Assembly: GCA_964465385.1 (NCBI GenBank)
Contig: CAYXIM010000069.1
Span: 1-9,397, forward strand
Length of the DNA: 9,397 bases
Direction of reading: 5' to 3'
Source: JAAYBY01 sp964465385
Lineage (GTDB): Bacteria; Bacillota; Clostridia; Saccharofermentanales; UBA5734
Both the position numbers and the translations under genes were made by a program. Of this stretch, positions 1-5,139 are shown in pieces. The notes under the pieces are model-generated. The model was not told the origin of the DNA, made no database searches, and saw nothing but the letters and a program-made list of their open reading frames with translations. The first letter of the stretch is position 1. Every line of letters starts with the position of its first letter.

Positions 1-576
1 GGTGGTCATCAGGCCTTTTTCAATGCCGATGCCTTCCTTGAGCAGGACGTGTACCACCGGGGCCAGGCAGTTGGTGGTGCAGGATGCGTTAGAAACGATG
101 TGGTCGGTGGCGGGGTCGTATTCACCTTCGTTAACACCCATGACAACGGTCTTCATGCCGCCTTTACCAGGCGCCGTCAGCAGCACCTTGGTGGCGCCTG
201 CTTCCAGATGGCCGGAAGACTGGTCAACCGAGTTGAAAACACCGGTTGCTTCGATAACGTAATCAACACCGAGCTCTTTCCAGGGCAGGTCTGCCGGATT
301 GCGGGTGGCCATGACGCAGCGCACCTTGTGGCCGTCAATAACCAGCACGTCGTTTTCTTCCAGATCCGGGCTGCTCTTTTCTGTTGTGATGGGTTGCTCA
401 AAACGCCCCTGCGTTGAATCATACTTCAATTGGTAAGCAAAATAATCGGCGTCCGTTGACAGATCGACAACAGCGACCACATCAATCTCTTTGCCCAGCA
501 AACCCTGATAGCAGATGGATTGCAAGACCAGGCGGCCGATGCGCCCAAAACCATTGATTCCAACTTTGATAGCCAT
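1..576 (-). CDS. gap: Glyceraldehyde-3-phosphate dehydrogenase, type I (N-terminal part; runs off left edge)
   Basis: This enzyme oxidises and phosphorylates glyceraldehyde-3-phosphate to 1,3-bisphosphoglycerate with NAD in cytoplasmic glycolysis. The 192 codons visible start MAIKVGINGFGRIGR, the Rossmann dinucleotide-binding motif. VVDLSTDADYFAYQLKYDS follows; its Asp (about residue 38) sits where NAD-preferring enzymes carry their selectivity Asp. RNPADLPW and IEATG come next, then the active-site block SNASCTTNC with catalytic Cys at about residue 166. That position is slightly later than in the Bacillus enzyme because of a longer segment after GRF, as I recall for many Clostridia and Bacteroidetes. 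About the last 145 residues, with most of the catalytic domain, lie outside the window. The start is fixed by AAGGAGG at 584-590, 7 bases upstream of ATG. It reads away from the tRNA gene and has its own promoter. Identification is secure. Confidence 0.97.
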   Translation of the reverse strand, partial: MAIKVGINGFGRIGRLVLQSICYQGLLGKEIDVVAVVDLSTDADYFAYQLKYDSTQGRFEQPITTEKSSPDLEENDVLVIDGHKVRCVMATRNPADLPWKELGVDYVIEATGVFNSVDQSSGHLEAGATKVLLTAPGKGGMKTVVMGVNEGEYDPATDHIVSNASCTTNCLAPVVHVLLKEGIGIEKGLMTT

Positions 577-595
577 GGATGTTCCTCCTTAGTGA

Positions 596-607
596 CCCGT
601 ATACGGG
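596..607. promoter_or_regulatory. 12-bp perfect palindrome in the gap leader (possible operator)
   Basis: CCCGTATACGGG is its own reverse complement. It lies between the predicted gap transcription start (about 621) and the ribosome site (584-590). A symmetric site here could be an operator acting as a roadblock. As RNA it forms only a 4-bp stem with a TATA loop, so a DNA-level role is likelier than an RNA one. Function is inferred from position and symmetry only. Confidence 0.3.
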
Positions 608-627
608 ATGTGATTCCTATCAGTACA

Positions 628-656
628 ATTTTAGCGGAAAAACCACCATAAAGCAA
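628..656 (-). promoter_or_regulatory. Predicted sigma-A promoter of gap
   Basis: On the minus strand, TTGCTT (651-656) and TAAAAT (628-633) are separated by exactly 17 bases. The -10 matches 5 of 6 consensus bases and the -35 matches 3 of 6. Transcription would begin near 621, giving a leader of about 45 bases before the gap start. No other equally good pair is visible upstream of gap. Confidence 0.5.
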
Positions 657-782
657 CGTAAAAGGCGCTGTGGCCCTGTAGAAAATGATCGCATAATCAG
701 GAGCTCTTTTGTCAGATCGCACCAACAACGCGCACCAGCGCTTGAAAGCGGTGCCAGCAGGCTGTCAGCCGCACCCGTTGAT

Positions 783-811
783 TTGACTTTTAAGACTTGT
801 GATGATATATT
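783..811 (+). promoter_or_regulatory. Strong sigma-A promoter of the tRNA-Ser gene
   Basis: TTGACT (783-788) and TATATT (806-811) are 17 bases apart, each matching 5 of 6 consensus bases. The start would be near 818, about 17 bases before the mature tRNA 5' end. A strong promoter this close to a stable RNA gene is expected. Confidence 0.75.
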
Positions 812-834
812 TTCACTGGTCAGAAAGCCAGCGA

Positions 835-926
835 GGAGAGATGGCTGAGTTGGCTGAAGGCGCACGATTGGAAATCGTGTGACGGTTGATAGCCGTCCGA
901 GAGTTCGAATCTCTCTCTCTCCGCCA
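835..926 (+). tRNA. tRNA-Ser (anticodon GGA), with encoded CCA
   Basis: This 92-nt gene folds as a class II tRNA. The 7-bp acceptor stem GGAGAGA/TCTCTCC pairs perfectly (835-841 with 916-922), followed by discriminator G and CCA at 924-926. The anticodon stem CACGA/TCGTG encloses loop TTGGAAA, giving anticodon GGA, which reads UCC and UCU serine codons. A long variable arm (GACGG/CCGTC around a short loop, about 881-897) and the G discriminator are serine identity features. The T arm GAGAG-TTCGAAT-CTCTC is intact. The gene stands alone between its own promoter and terminator, with no other tRNA genes beside it. Confidence 0.97.
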
Positions 927-936
927 CATGCACGTC

Positions 937-959
937 AAAGCCCTGGAAACAGGGCTTTT
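937..959 (+). terminator. Intrinsic terminator after tRNA-Ser
   Basis: A perfect 9-bp stem (AAAGCCCTG at 937-945, CAGGGCTTT at 950-958) closes a GAAA tetraloop. The T tract is short (about 4) and then becomes T/G mixed. It begins 11 bases after the CCA end, so it most likely ends the tRNA transcript. Confidence 0.75.
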
Positions 960-993
960 GTGTAGCCTGGGCCTTGGACGGTAATAACGAGAC

Positions 994-1043
994 AACAAAA
1001 AGCACCGGCTGATCGGAGGGCCGATCGACCGGTGCTTTTTGTT
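994..1043. terminator. Long bidirectional intrinsic terminator between tRNA-Ser and the TM2 gene
   Basis: A 15-bp perfect outer stem (994-1008 with 1029-1043) and a 6-bp inner stem (GATCGG/CCGATC) enclose an AGGG loop. Only a 2-base imperfect step (1009-1010 against 1027-1028) separates the stems. The outer arm carries five A on one side and five T on the other, so either strand ends in a U-rich tail. On the minus strand it follows the TM2 gene by 58 bases. On the plus strand it is a backstop for the tRNA transcript. Confidence 0.85.
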
Positions 1044-1101
1044 CATGTTTTATTCGTGTGTGGCAGTAAGAAAATGGTTCTGTCGTGAAAAGTGGCAACC
1101 G

Positions 1102-1299
1102 TTATTCTGCCCAGATTGTCCCGTCTTTTTTGGTGAATTTGCCTGTTGCGACTTTAATCACATCGATCAGCCAGCCAATGCCGAAAACCCCGAATGTCAA
1201 GAGCCAGACGATGCCTGTGCCGATTTTGCCGGTCATGAAGCGGTGCACGCCCAGACCTCCGAGAAAAAATGTGACCAGAAGGGCAGCCGTTTTGTCCAT
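1102..1299 (-). CDS. Small TM2-domain membrane protein
   Basis: This 65-residue protein is essentially one TM2 domain. A short N-terminus leads into a first membrane segment (about 5-23) containing GGLGVHRF, then a turn (MTGKIGTG). A second segment (about 28-48, IVWLLTFGVFGIGWLID) ends in the family's WxxD motif, followed by a basic and polar tail. The HRF turn and the Asp after the second helix are TM2 hallmarks. The molecular function of bacterial TM2 proteins is not established and the sequence adds none. GGAGG (1308-1312) lies 8 bases before ATG. The gene is monocistronic between its own promoter and the bidirectional terminator. Family assignment is firm; role unknown. Confidence 0.9.
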   Translation of the reverse strand: MDKTAALLVTFFLGGLGVHRFMTGKIGTGIVWLLTFGVFGIGWLIDVIKVATGKFTKKDGTIWAE

Positions 1300-1334
1300 G
1301 TTTCATACCTCCAAAGTAATAAATTAAGACTTGA

Positions 1335-1347
1335 ACTTGAGTCAAGT
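1335..1347. promoter_or_regulatory. Perfect 6+1+6 inverted repeat at the TM2 transcription start (candidate operator)
   Basis: ACTTGA-G-TCAAGT is perfectly symmetric about 1341. It overlaps the downstream half of the predicted -10 and the start point of the TM2 gene. A third CTTGA copy abuts it at 1330-1334. A dimeric repressor bound here would block transcription. No regulator gene is adjacent, so the binding protein is unknown. Confidence 0.4.
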
Positions 1348-1373
1348 GTATCATTCTTGTCACAGACCGTCAA
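1345..1373 (-). promoter_or_regulatory. Predicted sigma-A promoter of the TM2 gene
   Basis: On the minus strand, TTGACG (1368-1373, 5 of 6) and TACACT (1345-1350, 4 of 6) are 17 bases apart. The predicted start is near 1338, about 38 bases upstream of the TM2 start codon. Confidence 0.65.
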
Positions 1374-1442
1374 TTTTAAACGGCGTTTATTATATTCATT
1401 TTCTCCTAACAAAATTTTCAGATGAAAAAACTGCAGGACCAG

Positions 1443-1470
1443 AAAAAAAGGCACGCTTTGGCGTGCCTTT
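1443..1470 (-). terminator. Intrinsic terminator of the PepSY gene
   Basis: On the minus strand, a 10-bp perfect stem (AAAGGCACGC / GCGTGCCTTT, 1461-1470 with 1447-1456) with a 4-base loop is followed by a T run formed by the A tract at 1443-1449. It begins 30 bases past the PepSY stop codon. Confidence 0.88.
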
Positions 1471-1499
1471 CCGGAAGTCAGCGGCTTTTGCTTTCGCCT

Positions 1500-2923
1500 T
1501 TAATTGTCGCGTTCCCATTCAAGAATCTCGCCACTGTAGGCGTCGACCTTGAATTCATATTTGAGGCCGCCGGTCATGATGTCGCCTTCATAGTAAACCC
1601 GGTCTTTCTTGTGCTCCAGCTCCAGCTCCAGGAAGCGGGCATCGGGTGCTTTGCCTCGGACGATCTCACGGACGCGATCAAAGCCGATGAGCCTGGGGTC
1701 AGTCTTTTCTTCGTAGCGCTGGGGATCGACAGATTCAACCTCCCAGTCCAGGATGGCCCCGGTGTAAGCGTCAATTTCAAACTCAATCTTCTTGCCGTTG
1801 GCGTAGGCATCTCCCTCATAATAGGTCCGGCCATTCTTGTGCTCCAGCTCCAGCTCCAGGAACTGGGCACCTGGGCTTTTGGCACGAACCAGTTCCATAA
1901 CCCGGCTGAATCCGATCAACTGAGGAGCCTGGGACTGGGAAGGGGTTTTTTCTGTCTGATTAGGCGTCTGTGCCGGCTGGGTCGGTTTGGGTTTGTCTGC
2001 CGGCTGGGTCGGCTTGGGTTGGGTGCTCTGCGGCTTGTTGGAGCTGCTTTCACCAGGTTTTTTCTGGGTCGTGCTGGGTGCAGGCACCGATTGGTGTGAT
2101 GGATCTGGATCAGACACAGGGGGTGTGGTTTCGTTTAAAGGCTGAGCAGGCTTTCGTGCCTCCACCTCGATTTCGAGGGTTCGGCCAGTCAAGGCGTCCA
2201 GCTCGTAGGTGTAGTCATACTGGTCATCTTCTAGAAAAACCCTGATGGCCAGGCGCTTGTTTTCTTCGCTGTATTTGGCCCCTTGAAGCCTGGCACCGGG
2301 TTGTTGTTCCAACGCCAGCACCCGGGCCTCATCCAGGGTCAGGTAGGGATCGCTTTGGGGCTGGACGTCCTCTTTTCGGGTTTCCTCCAGCTGGGCCTGA
2401 TCCAGTCCGATGATGGCAAGCGGTTGCCCATAGCGCAAAACCCTGTCGATAACCAGGCCGGTTTCCGGGTTGACACGGTACTGTCCCCGTGCGGTTTCAG
2501 ACACGAAGATGACGTCATACAGGTAGGTATCGCCTTCCTGGCTCAGGCTGACAGAACTGATTTGAGCATCAGGAAACTGGCCGCTAACCAGGTCGATGAT
2601 GTCCTGCTTGTCCAGAAGCAGCTGGCTGGAACCAGACCTGTTCTGGTTTTGGCTCTTGACCTGGACCCGGGACCGGTCTTTGCGGTCGACGCGCACCTGG
2701 AAATGGTCTTGTGCCGTTTCATCGGTGAACTCGAAATAATAGGCGTCGCGGTCTTTTCTTTCTTGGATCCGGTTGGCTGTGGCCGGGACTTTTTCGGTTG
2801 CTGATTGGCGGGCTGCGTCNNNNNNNNNNATCGCGCGACGGCAGCCAGGCTGCCGGCTCCGAGTATAAAGACGGCCAGCACGCCGAGCAGAATGATACGG
2901 ATGCGTTTTCTTTTTGTGTTCAT
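1500..2923 (-). CDS. Multi-PepSY-domain membrane-anchored or secreted protein (interrupted by an assembly gap)
   Basis: The protein begins MNTKRKRIRII, a basic N-terminus followed by one hydrophobic segment (about residues 9-29) that acts as a signal peptide or anchor. The N run at 2820-2829 then breaks the gene. After it, 439 residues stay open to TAA at 1500. They hold PepSY-like modules at about post-gap residues 71-128 and 160-222, a Pro/Thr/Gln/Lys-rich linker (223-300), and two closely related PepSY modules (301-363, 377-437) that both start LIGF and contain LELELEH and DAYxG. PepSY modules are extracytoplasmic and in some families inhibit peptidases or assist sensing; the function here is unknown. 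AAGGAGG (2932-2938) supports the start at 2923. As written the two halves are in different frames; they join if the true gap length leaves remainder 2 on division by 3. It diverges from a two-component operon, resembling the ykoI/ykoGH neighbourhood of Bacillus subtilis. Confidence 0.85.
1606..1862 (-). repeat. Tandem 228-bp (76-residue) duplication of the C-terminal PepSY module
   Basis: A 29-base exact repeat occurs at 1606-1634 and 1834-1862, 228 bases or exactly 76 codons apart. It marks equivalent positions (FLELELEHK) in the last two PepSY modules. The flanking protein sequence is also strongly similar (LIGFxRV, YYEGD, DAYxGxILxWE). This points to an in-frame internal duplication within the gene, younger than the split from the two more divergent N-terminal modules. 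Confidence 0.85.
1971..2019 (-). repeat. 27-bp tandem repeat in the Pro/Thr linker
   Basis: Two 22-base segments (1971-1992 and 1998-2019) are 21/22 identical and 27 bases apart. They encode a tandem 9-residue unit PKPTQPA(D/Q)(K/T) in the low-complexity linker of the PepSY protein. Such linkers commonly span the cell wall and can vary in copy number. Confidence 0.7.
2820..2829. other. Assembly gap (10 N) inside the PepSY gene
   Basis: Ten ambiguous bases separate the signal-peptide segment from the body of the PepSY protein. The reading frame differs on the two sides, so the real missing length is probably not 10. Any length leaving remainder 2 on division by 3 restores one open frame, because one base of a codon precedes the gap and an intact codon follows it. 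Confidence 0.95.
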
Positions 2924-2965
2924 ATGGTTTCGCCTCCTTGTGACGTTGGTTTCTGATCTGGCTTA

Positions 2966-2974
2966 AGTCTAGCA
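2966..2974 (-). promoter_or_regulatory. Predicted extended -10 promoter of the PepSY gene
   Basis: The minus strand reads TGC-TAGACT (hexamer at 2966-2971), an extended -10 element. The positions 17 bases upstream (ATCTGG, 2989-2994) are not a recognisable -35 and instead lie in the direct-repeat array. Transcription would begin near 2959, about 36 bases before the start codon. Dependence on an activator is inferred from the missing -35. Confidence 0.45.
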
Positions 2975-2975
2975 G

Positions 2976-3020
2976 GGCCAGATTAAGGCCAGATGAGACG
3001 AACATGAGAACTTGATGAGA
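2976..3020. promoter_or_regulatory. 11-bp-spaced direct-repeat array: candidate response-regulator binding sites
   Basis: GGCCAGAT occurs at 2976-2983 and 2987-2994, and ATGAGA at 2993-2998, 3004-3009 and 3015-3020. All are direct repeats at exactly 11-bp spacing. An inverted ATCTGGC copy lies at 2956-2962. OmpR/PhoB-family regulators bind head-to-tail on 6-7 bp half-sites 11 bp apart, and a gene of that family starts 69 bp downstream of the array. The array sits between the two divergent promoters, ending just upstream of the weak -35 region of the regulator promoter and covering that of the PepSY promoter. Spacing is seen directly; binding is inferred. Confidence 0.6.
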
Positions 3021-3046
3021 AAAAACAGGCTGTCTGGCAGGCCCAA

Positions 3047-3055
3047 TGCTATACT
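3047..3055 (+). promoter_or_regulatory. Predicted extended -10 promoter of the two-component operon
   Basis: TGC-TATACT (hexamer at 3050-3055, 5 of 6) is a good extended -10. The 17-base-upstream positions (AGGCTG) do not match a -35. The start would be near 3062, placing the last ATGAGA repeat at about -47 to -42, a typical activator position. This fits positive autoregulation. Confidence 0.6.
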
Positions 3056-3088
3056 GTAGGCAAGGATAAAGACAAGGAGGGGGTCACA

Positions 3089-3772
3089 GTGAGGCTGCTG
3101 TTTGTTGAAGACGAACCAGATCTAAGAGACGTCACGGCAAAACGGTTGCGCGCGGACGGCTACACAGTTGACGCCTGCGGAGACGGCTTGACCGCCGTGG
3201 ATTATCTGCTGGCAGCTGACTATGATGTGCTGGTCCTGGACATCATGCTTCCCGGCCTGGACGGGCTTTCGGTCTTGAAACGCCTGCGTGCTGAAGGAAA
3301 GACACTGCCGGTTTTGCTGTTGACCGCCAAAGGTACCATTGAAGACCGGGTCCAGGGACTGGATGCCGGCGCGGACGACTACCTGGTCAAGCCCTTCTCC
3401 TATGCCGAATTGTCGGCACGGATCAGGGCCCTCTTGCGGCGGCAAACCCCGCAGCTGCAAACAGAAAAACTGCAGCTGGCAGACCTTGAAATGGATGTTG
3501 CAGCCAGGCAGGTTTTCAGGGCGGGCCAGGAGATCCAGCTGACCCAGCGTGAATTTTCCCTGCTGGAAGTCCTGCTCAGGCACCAGGGCATCGTCTTGAC
3601 GCGCGAGCGCATTGAAGAGCAGATCTATGACTTTGATTTTGAAGGCGGCAGCAATGTGATCGATGTGTACATCCGCTATTTGCGCAAGAAGATAGACGAG
3701 AACTATGAACCCAAGTTGATTCACACGGTCCGCGGCACCGGCTACGTCCTGCGACAGGAGCAAGAGCCGTGA
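3089..3772 (+). CDS. OmpR/PhoB-family response regulator
   Basis: This 227-residue protein is the cytoplasmic output half of a two-component system. Its receiver domain (about 1-115) shows the acidic pocket E7-D8, phospho-acceptor D51 in VLDIMLPGLDG, switch Thr79 (LLLTAKG) and conserved Lys101 in the VKPF loop. The C-terminal winged-helix domain (about 128-222) has LTQREFSLLEVLLRH, a DVYIRYLRKKID recognition-helix segment and the ending TVRGTGYVL, all typical of OmpR/PhoB DNA binding. Length is normal. The start is GTG with AAGGAGG at 3074-3080. Its stop overlaps the kinase start (GTGA), so the two are translationally coupled. Direct repeats upstream at 11-bp spacing suggest it regulates its own operon and the divergent PepSY gene. 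The phosphorylation sites look fully intact. Confidence 0.95.
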   Translation: MRLLFVEDEPDLRDVTAKRLRADGYTVDACGDGLTAVDYLLAADYDVLVLDIMLPGLDGLSVLKRLRAEGKTLPVLLLTAKGTIEDRVQGLDAGADDYLVKPFSYAELSARIRALLRRQTPQLQTEKLQLADLEMDVAARQVFRAGQEIQLTQREFSLLEVLLRHQGIVLTRERIEEQIYDFDFEGGSNVIDVYIRYLRKKIDENYEPKLIHTVRGTGYVLRQEQEP

Positions 3773-5139
3773 ACCGGTTGTCCATCAAACAGCGGGTGAC
3801 AGCCTTTTACGCCTCGATCCTGCTCGGCTTGACGCTGTTGATCATGCTGGTCTTTTACCTGACCTTGGACCTGCAGGCGGTTTCAGTGTCCCGTTCGGTA
3901 CTGGAACGGGCGGTTAAGAACGCGTTTGATTCCATTGAAATGCCCGGCCAGTGGATTGAAATTCCGGACGATTTCGATTTTTATGTTCACGATGTGTCTT
4001 TGGTCATTTACGGGCCCCAGGGCAAACGCATCCTGGGCCAGGTGCCCCAGGGCTTTCCCGAGCAGGCGTCCCTGCGCTCAGATGAGCACCGATCTTTTCA
4101 AACAGGAGAAGAAACCTGGCGCCTGTATGATTTTTACCACGAGGATGCACAGGGAAACGGCCTGTGGATCCGGGGCATCTATTCTCTCAGCCACAGCCAG
4201 ATGACCCTCAAACGGCTGGCCATCACCATGGTGATCGTCCTGCCCGTCCTGATCGCGCTGGCTTTGCTTGCCGGTTACCTGGTGACCGCACGTGCTTTTG
4301 CGCCGGTCGAACAGATCCAAAAGACCGCTGATCGCATCCTCAGGGACCGGGACTTGAGCAGCCGGATCCAGCTGGCCGGCAACCCCAAAAATGAGCTGGT
4401 CAAACTGGCCAACACTTATGATGTGCTTCTGGATCGAATCGAACGCAGTTTCAACCATGAAAAACAGTTCGCATCGGATGTCTCCCATGAGCTGCGCACG
4501 CCCGTTTCCGTCATCTTGTCACAAGCGGAATATGCCCTGGCCCAGGACGACCCCCAAGAACAGAAAAAAAGCTTGGCGGCCATCGTCCGGCAAACCGAAC
4601 AGATGTCCCAGATGATGAGCCGGCTGCTGGAGTTGTCCCGGACCGGCCACCTGCTTACCAGCTTGAAAAAGGACTGCTTCAACCTGGCCGAGTTGTGTGA
4701 CCTGGTTGCAGACCAGTTGCAAGATGAAGCTGACAAGCGCGGCATCCTGCTCATCCGCAAGCTGGACGACCAGCTCATGATCCATGCCGATCAGACGTTG
4801 ATCATGCGGGCTTTGATCAACCTGGTCACCAACAGCATCCAGTATGGCAAGCAGGGCGGCTTTGTCATGATTGACCTGCAGCGGACAGATGATGAGCTGG
4901 TCCTGGCCGTGTCAGACAACGGGGTGGGCATCGCCCCGGAACACCTGGACAAGCTTTTCAACCGCTTTTACCGGGTCGACCCGTCACGGGGCCGAGACGG
5001 ACCGGACGGGTCGGGGCTGGGCCTGGCCATGGTCCAGCAAATTGTTCAGGCCCATGACGGCCAGGTCGAGGTCCAAAGCACACCTGGTGTGGGCAGCACC
5101 TTCACCTTGCGTTTCCCAGATAACGATCAGGTTTGCTGA
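3769..5139 (+). CDS. Membrane sensor histidine kinase, partner of the response regulator
   Basis: This 456-residue kinase should autophosphorylate and pass phosphate to D51 of the upstream regulator. It has TM1 (about 13-36), an extracytoplasmic region of about 110 residues with no domain I recognise, TM2 (about 150-173), a HAMP linker (about 174-228), and a HisKA domain with H-box SDVSHELRTPV and His240. The HATPase domain follows: N-box ALINLVTNSIQYG (about 348-360), G1 DNGVGIAPEH (from 383), F-box LFNRFYRVD, and G2 GSGLGLAM (from 414). All catalytic motifs are intact. The GTG start overlaps the regulator stop by four bases. The sensor region is acidic and aromatic (PDDFDFYVHD), but the ligand cannot be read from it. 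The divergent PepSY protein is exported and could act on this sensor; that is inference. Its 3' end overlaps the next gene, on the opposite strand, by 13 bases. Confidence 0.94.
   Translation: MNRLSIKQRVTAFYASILLGLTLLIMLVFYLTLDLQAVSVSRSVLERAVKNAFDSIEMPGQWIEIPDDFDFYVHDVSLVIYGPQGKRILGQVPQGFPEQASLRSDEHRSFQTGEETWRLYDFYHEDAQGNGLWIRGIYSLSHSQMTLKRLAITMVIVLPVLIALALLAGYLVTARAFAPVEQIQKTADRILRDRDLSSRIQLAGNPKNELVKLANTYDVLLDRIERSFNHEKQFASDVSHELRTPVSVILSQAEYALAQDDPQEQKKSLAAIVRQTEQMSQMMSRLLELSRTGHLLTSLKKDCFNLAELCDLVADQLQDEADKRGILLIRKLDDQLMIHADQTLIMRALINLVTNSIQYGKQGGFVMIDLQRTDDELVLAVSDNGVGIAPEHLDKLFNRFYRVDPSRGRDGPDGSGLGLAMVQQIVQAHDGQVEVQSTPGVGSTFTLRFPDNDQVC

Noticed and set aside
715..776. Hairpin-prone stretch upstream of the tRNA promoter (GCACC/GGTGC and GGTGC/GCACC pairs).
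   Set aside because: The stems are short and bulged, mutually exclusive, and lack a T tract on either strand. I see no gene or RNA to which they belong.
1422..2099. Open frame of 225 codons on the plus strand opposite the PepSY gene.
   Set aside because: It crosses the PepSY terminator, has no ribosome site, and its leucine/glutamine repeats are the antisense of the LELELE and Pro/Thr linker codons.
2830..3005. A longer PepSY reading frame starting with ATG at 3005.
   Set aside because: It runs through the promoter and repeat region, has no ribosome site, and encodes no signal peptide. The frame from 2923 has AAGGAGG and a clear membrane segment; the apparent continuity is produced by the N run.
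3122..3763. Open frame of 213 codons antisense to the response regulator.
   Set aside because: It mirrors a fully recognisable OmpR-family gene and shows no domain or ribosome site of its own.
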